This document shows, piece after piece, positions 63,214-64,000 of a DNA stretch of 64,000 nucleotides (position 1 is the stretch's first letter; every line of letters begins with the position of its first letter). Position numbers and translations under genes: made by a program. Source of the DNA: Pseudogracilibacillus auburnensis (GTDB lineage Bacteria; Bacillota; Bacilli; Bacillales; Amphibacillaceae). Where the stretch lies: positions 1 to 64,000 of the forward strand of contig NZ_QJJQ01000004.1 of assembly GCF_003201975.1 (NCBI RefSeq). Reading direction: 5' to 3'. The notes below the pieces were generated by a model. It saw only the letters and a list, made by a program, of their open reading frames with translations, made no database searches and had not been told where the DNA came from.

Positions 63214-63488
63214 TATAAATCCTTTCTTACTACATAGCGCAACTAAGGCATTCGCTATAAAGGCTTGCATTCCAAAGCACAAGTGCAACATCACTTCTGT
63301 CTTGCGCCAGTCGGTGTGTTTTCTTTAACGAATACATTTTCTCTTATCTTGGGTAACGATTAGTATCTATTCATGCCATAGGAATGCTGCCTAGTTTTCT
63401 AAGCAGAAAGTACAAAACTTTTTTACTACATAAGCGCAACCTTAGTTCTCACTATAACAAGCTTGACGATAAGCTAAGTTTTCTAAGA
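63214..63488. repeat. Intergenic repeat family, copies B and C
   Basis: Copy B (63214-63321) matches copy A at 54604 in the same block order. Copy C (63412-63488) repeats only part: TTTTTTACTACATAAGCGCAA, then CACTATAACAAGCTTG and AGTTTTCTAAG. The 313-bp gap holds no gene. Confidence 0.5.
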
Positions 63489-63503
63489 AATGAGGAGAAA
63501 TAA

Positions 63504-64000
63504 TTGAAAAAATATGTAATAAGCTTTTTCTTTATCGTGATTGTTCTCGTTGGCTGTAATGGGAATAAAGACGAAGCGGTATATAACGTTCCGATAGAGG
63601 AAATAGAAACAATCTATCTTCAACATGGTAGTGATAATGTACATGTAAAAAGTACAGACCAGTCCGATTTAGAAGCAACTTATGCTAATAAGGAGATTGA
63701 TATAGAACATAAAGACAATGAAGTAACGTTAAGTGTGAGAAAAAAACTCTTTCATATAGGGCCAAAAATAAATTTGAATAAAAAATTGGAGGTATCTATT
63801 CCTAAAAACTATGTGGGTCAAGTAGTCATAAGCGGAACTTCTGGAAATATAACATCTGAAAATTTGGAGATAAACGAGCTTAAAATTAATGAAAATAGTG
63901 GGGATGTTGCACTTGAATTTACTGAATTTCATAGTGATGTGGCAGTAAAAACAAAAAGCGGGAATATCAAACTTGCGCTTAACAATAATGAACCAGATAT
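63504..64000 (+). CDS. DUF4097-like lipoprotein (3' end beyond window)
   Basis: A reading frame of at least 165 codons, open to the right edge. It starts TTG behind GAGGAGA; the signal peptide KKYVISFFFIVIVLVGC ends in lipobox LVGC at residue 18, followed by NGNKDEAVYN. The rest is beta-rich with repeats of the type SGTSGNITSE and TKSGNIKL, as in DUF4097 (beta-helix/adhesin-like) proteins. Function unknown; surface-anchored. Confidence 0.72.
   Translation, partial: MKKYVISFFFIVIVLVGCNGNKDEAVYNVPIEEIETIYLQHGSDNVHVKSTDQSDLEATYANKEIDIEHKDNEVTLSVRKKLFHIGPKINLNKKLEVSIPKNYVGQVVISGTSGNITSENLEINELKINENSGDVALEFTEFHSDVAVKTKSGNIKLALNNNEPD

Overview
The window reads as a low-GC Bacillaceae chromosome (Oceanobacillus/Virgibacillus-like by gene content and intergenic repeats; genus not provable here). 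It starts at the end of an rRNA operon (23S tail, 5S, tRNA-fMet, tRNA-Asp). It then follows a gene order known from Bacillus subtilis: thiL-tsaE-tsaB-rimI-tsaD, [ydiF], moaC-rex, ydiK/ydiL, groES-groEL. A DnaA-box cluster lies just downstream of tsaD. Two tandem RodA/FtsW (SEDS) genes have been inserted into this backbone before ydiF.

Between ydiL and groES, which from memory are neighbours in B. subtilis, lie about 24 kb of accessory metabolism. 12.5-23.0 kb holds luxS, an M20 amidohydrolase, three luciferase-like flavin monooxygenases, an FMN reductase, a GNAT acetyltransferase and a MetQ-MetN-MetI-MetQ importer, which together look like organosulfur (S-substituted cysteine/methionine-type) salvage. 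23.2-36.5 kb holds a DUF3870 gene, a two-subunit CoA-transferase, a thiolase, a class III aminotransferase, an amino-acid ABC importer, an aldehyde dehydrogenase, a four-polypeptide opine-oxidase/HcnABC-like dehydrogenase, an M81 (MlrC-like) protein and a GNAT. It reads as a catabolic operon for an unidentified N-substituted amino acid or amine.

The most striking object is an 11.2-kb island (about 38.72-49.96 kb) inserted exactly at the 3' end of groEL. It is bounded by a 16-bp direct repeat of the last groEL codons, and groEL's probable native terminator is displaced to the far side. Its left end carries a decayed tyrosine integrase. The cargo is defence-like: a nuclease-like/DUF2075 helicase-type ATPase, a stand-alone reverse transcriptase preceded by a structured, promoter-headed non-coding region, a membrane-anchored KAP P-loop NTPase, hypothetical genes, and a frameshifted AbiV-type gene. 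Truncated IS3 and IS21 transposase genes interrupt it. The RT plus upstream RNA, possibly with the KAP NTPase, is the best candidate for an undescribed system.

Right of the island are a truncated haemoglobin whose only plausible start is ATT, an EIIC-like membrane protein with an unusual N-terminal domain, a dicarboxylate/glutamate symporter next to a GlnK-GlnL-like two-component system, a minus-strand SdpR/SdpI/hydrolase operon with a visible operator, an ArsR-type regulator with an MFS transporter, a MerR regulator with a 19-bp-spacer promoter, and a DUF4097-like lipoprotein cut by the window edge. Several intergenic repeats are shared between gaps.
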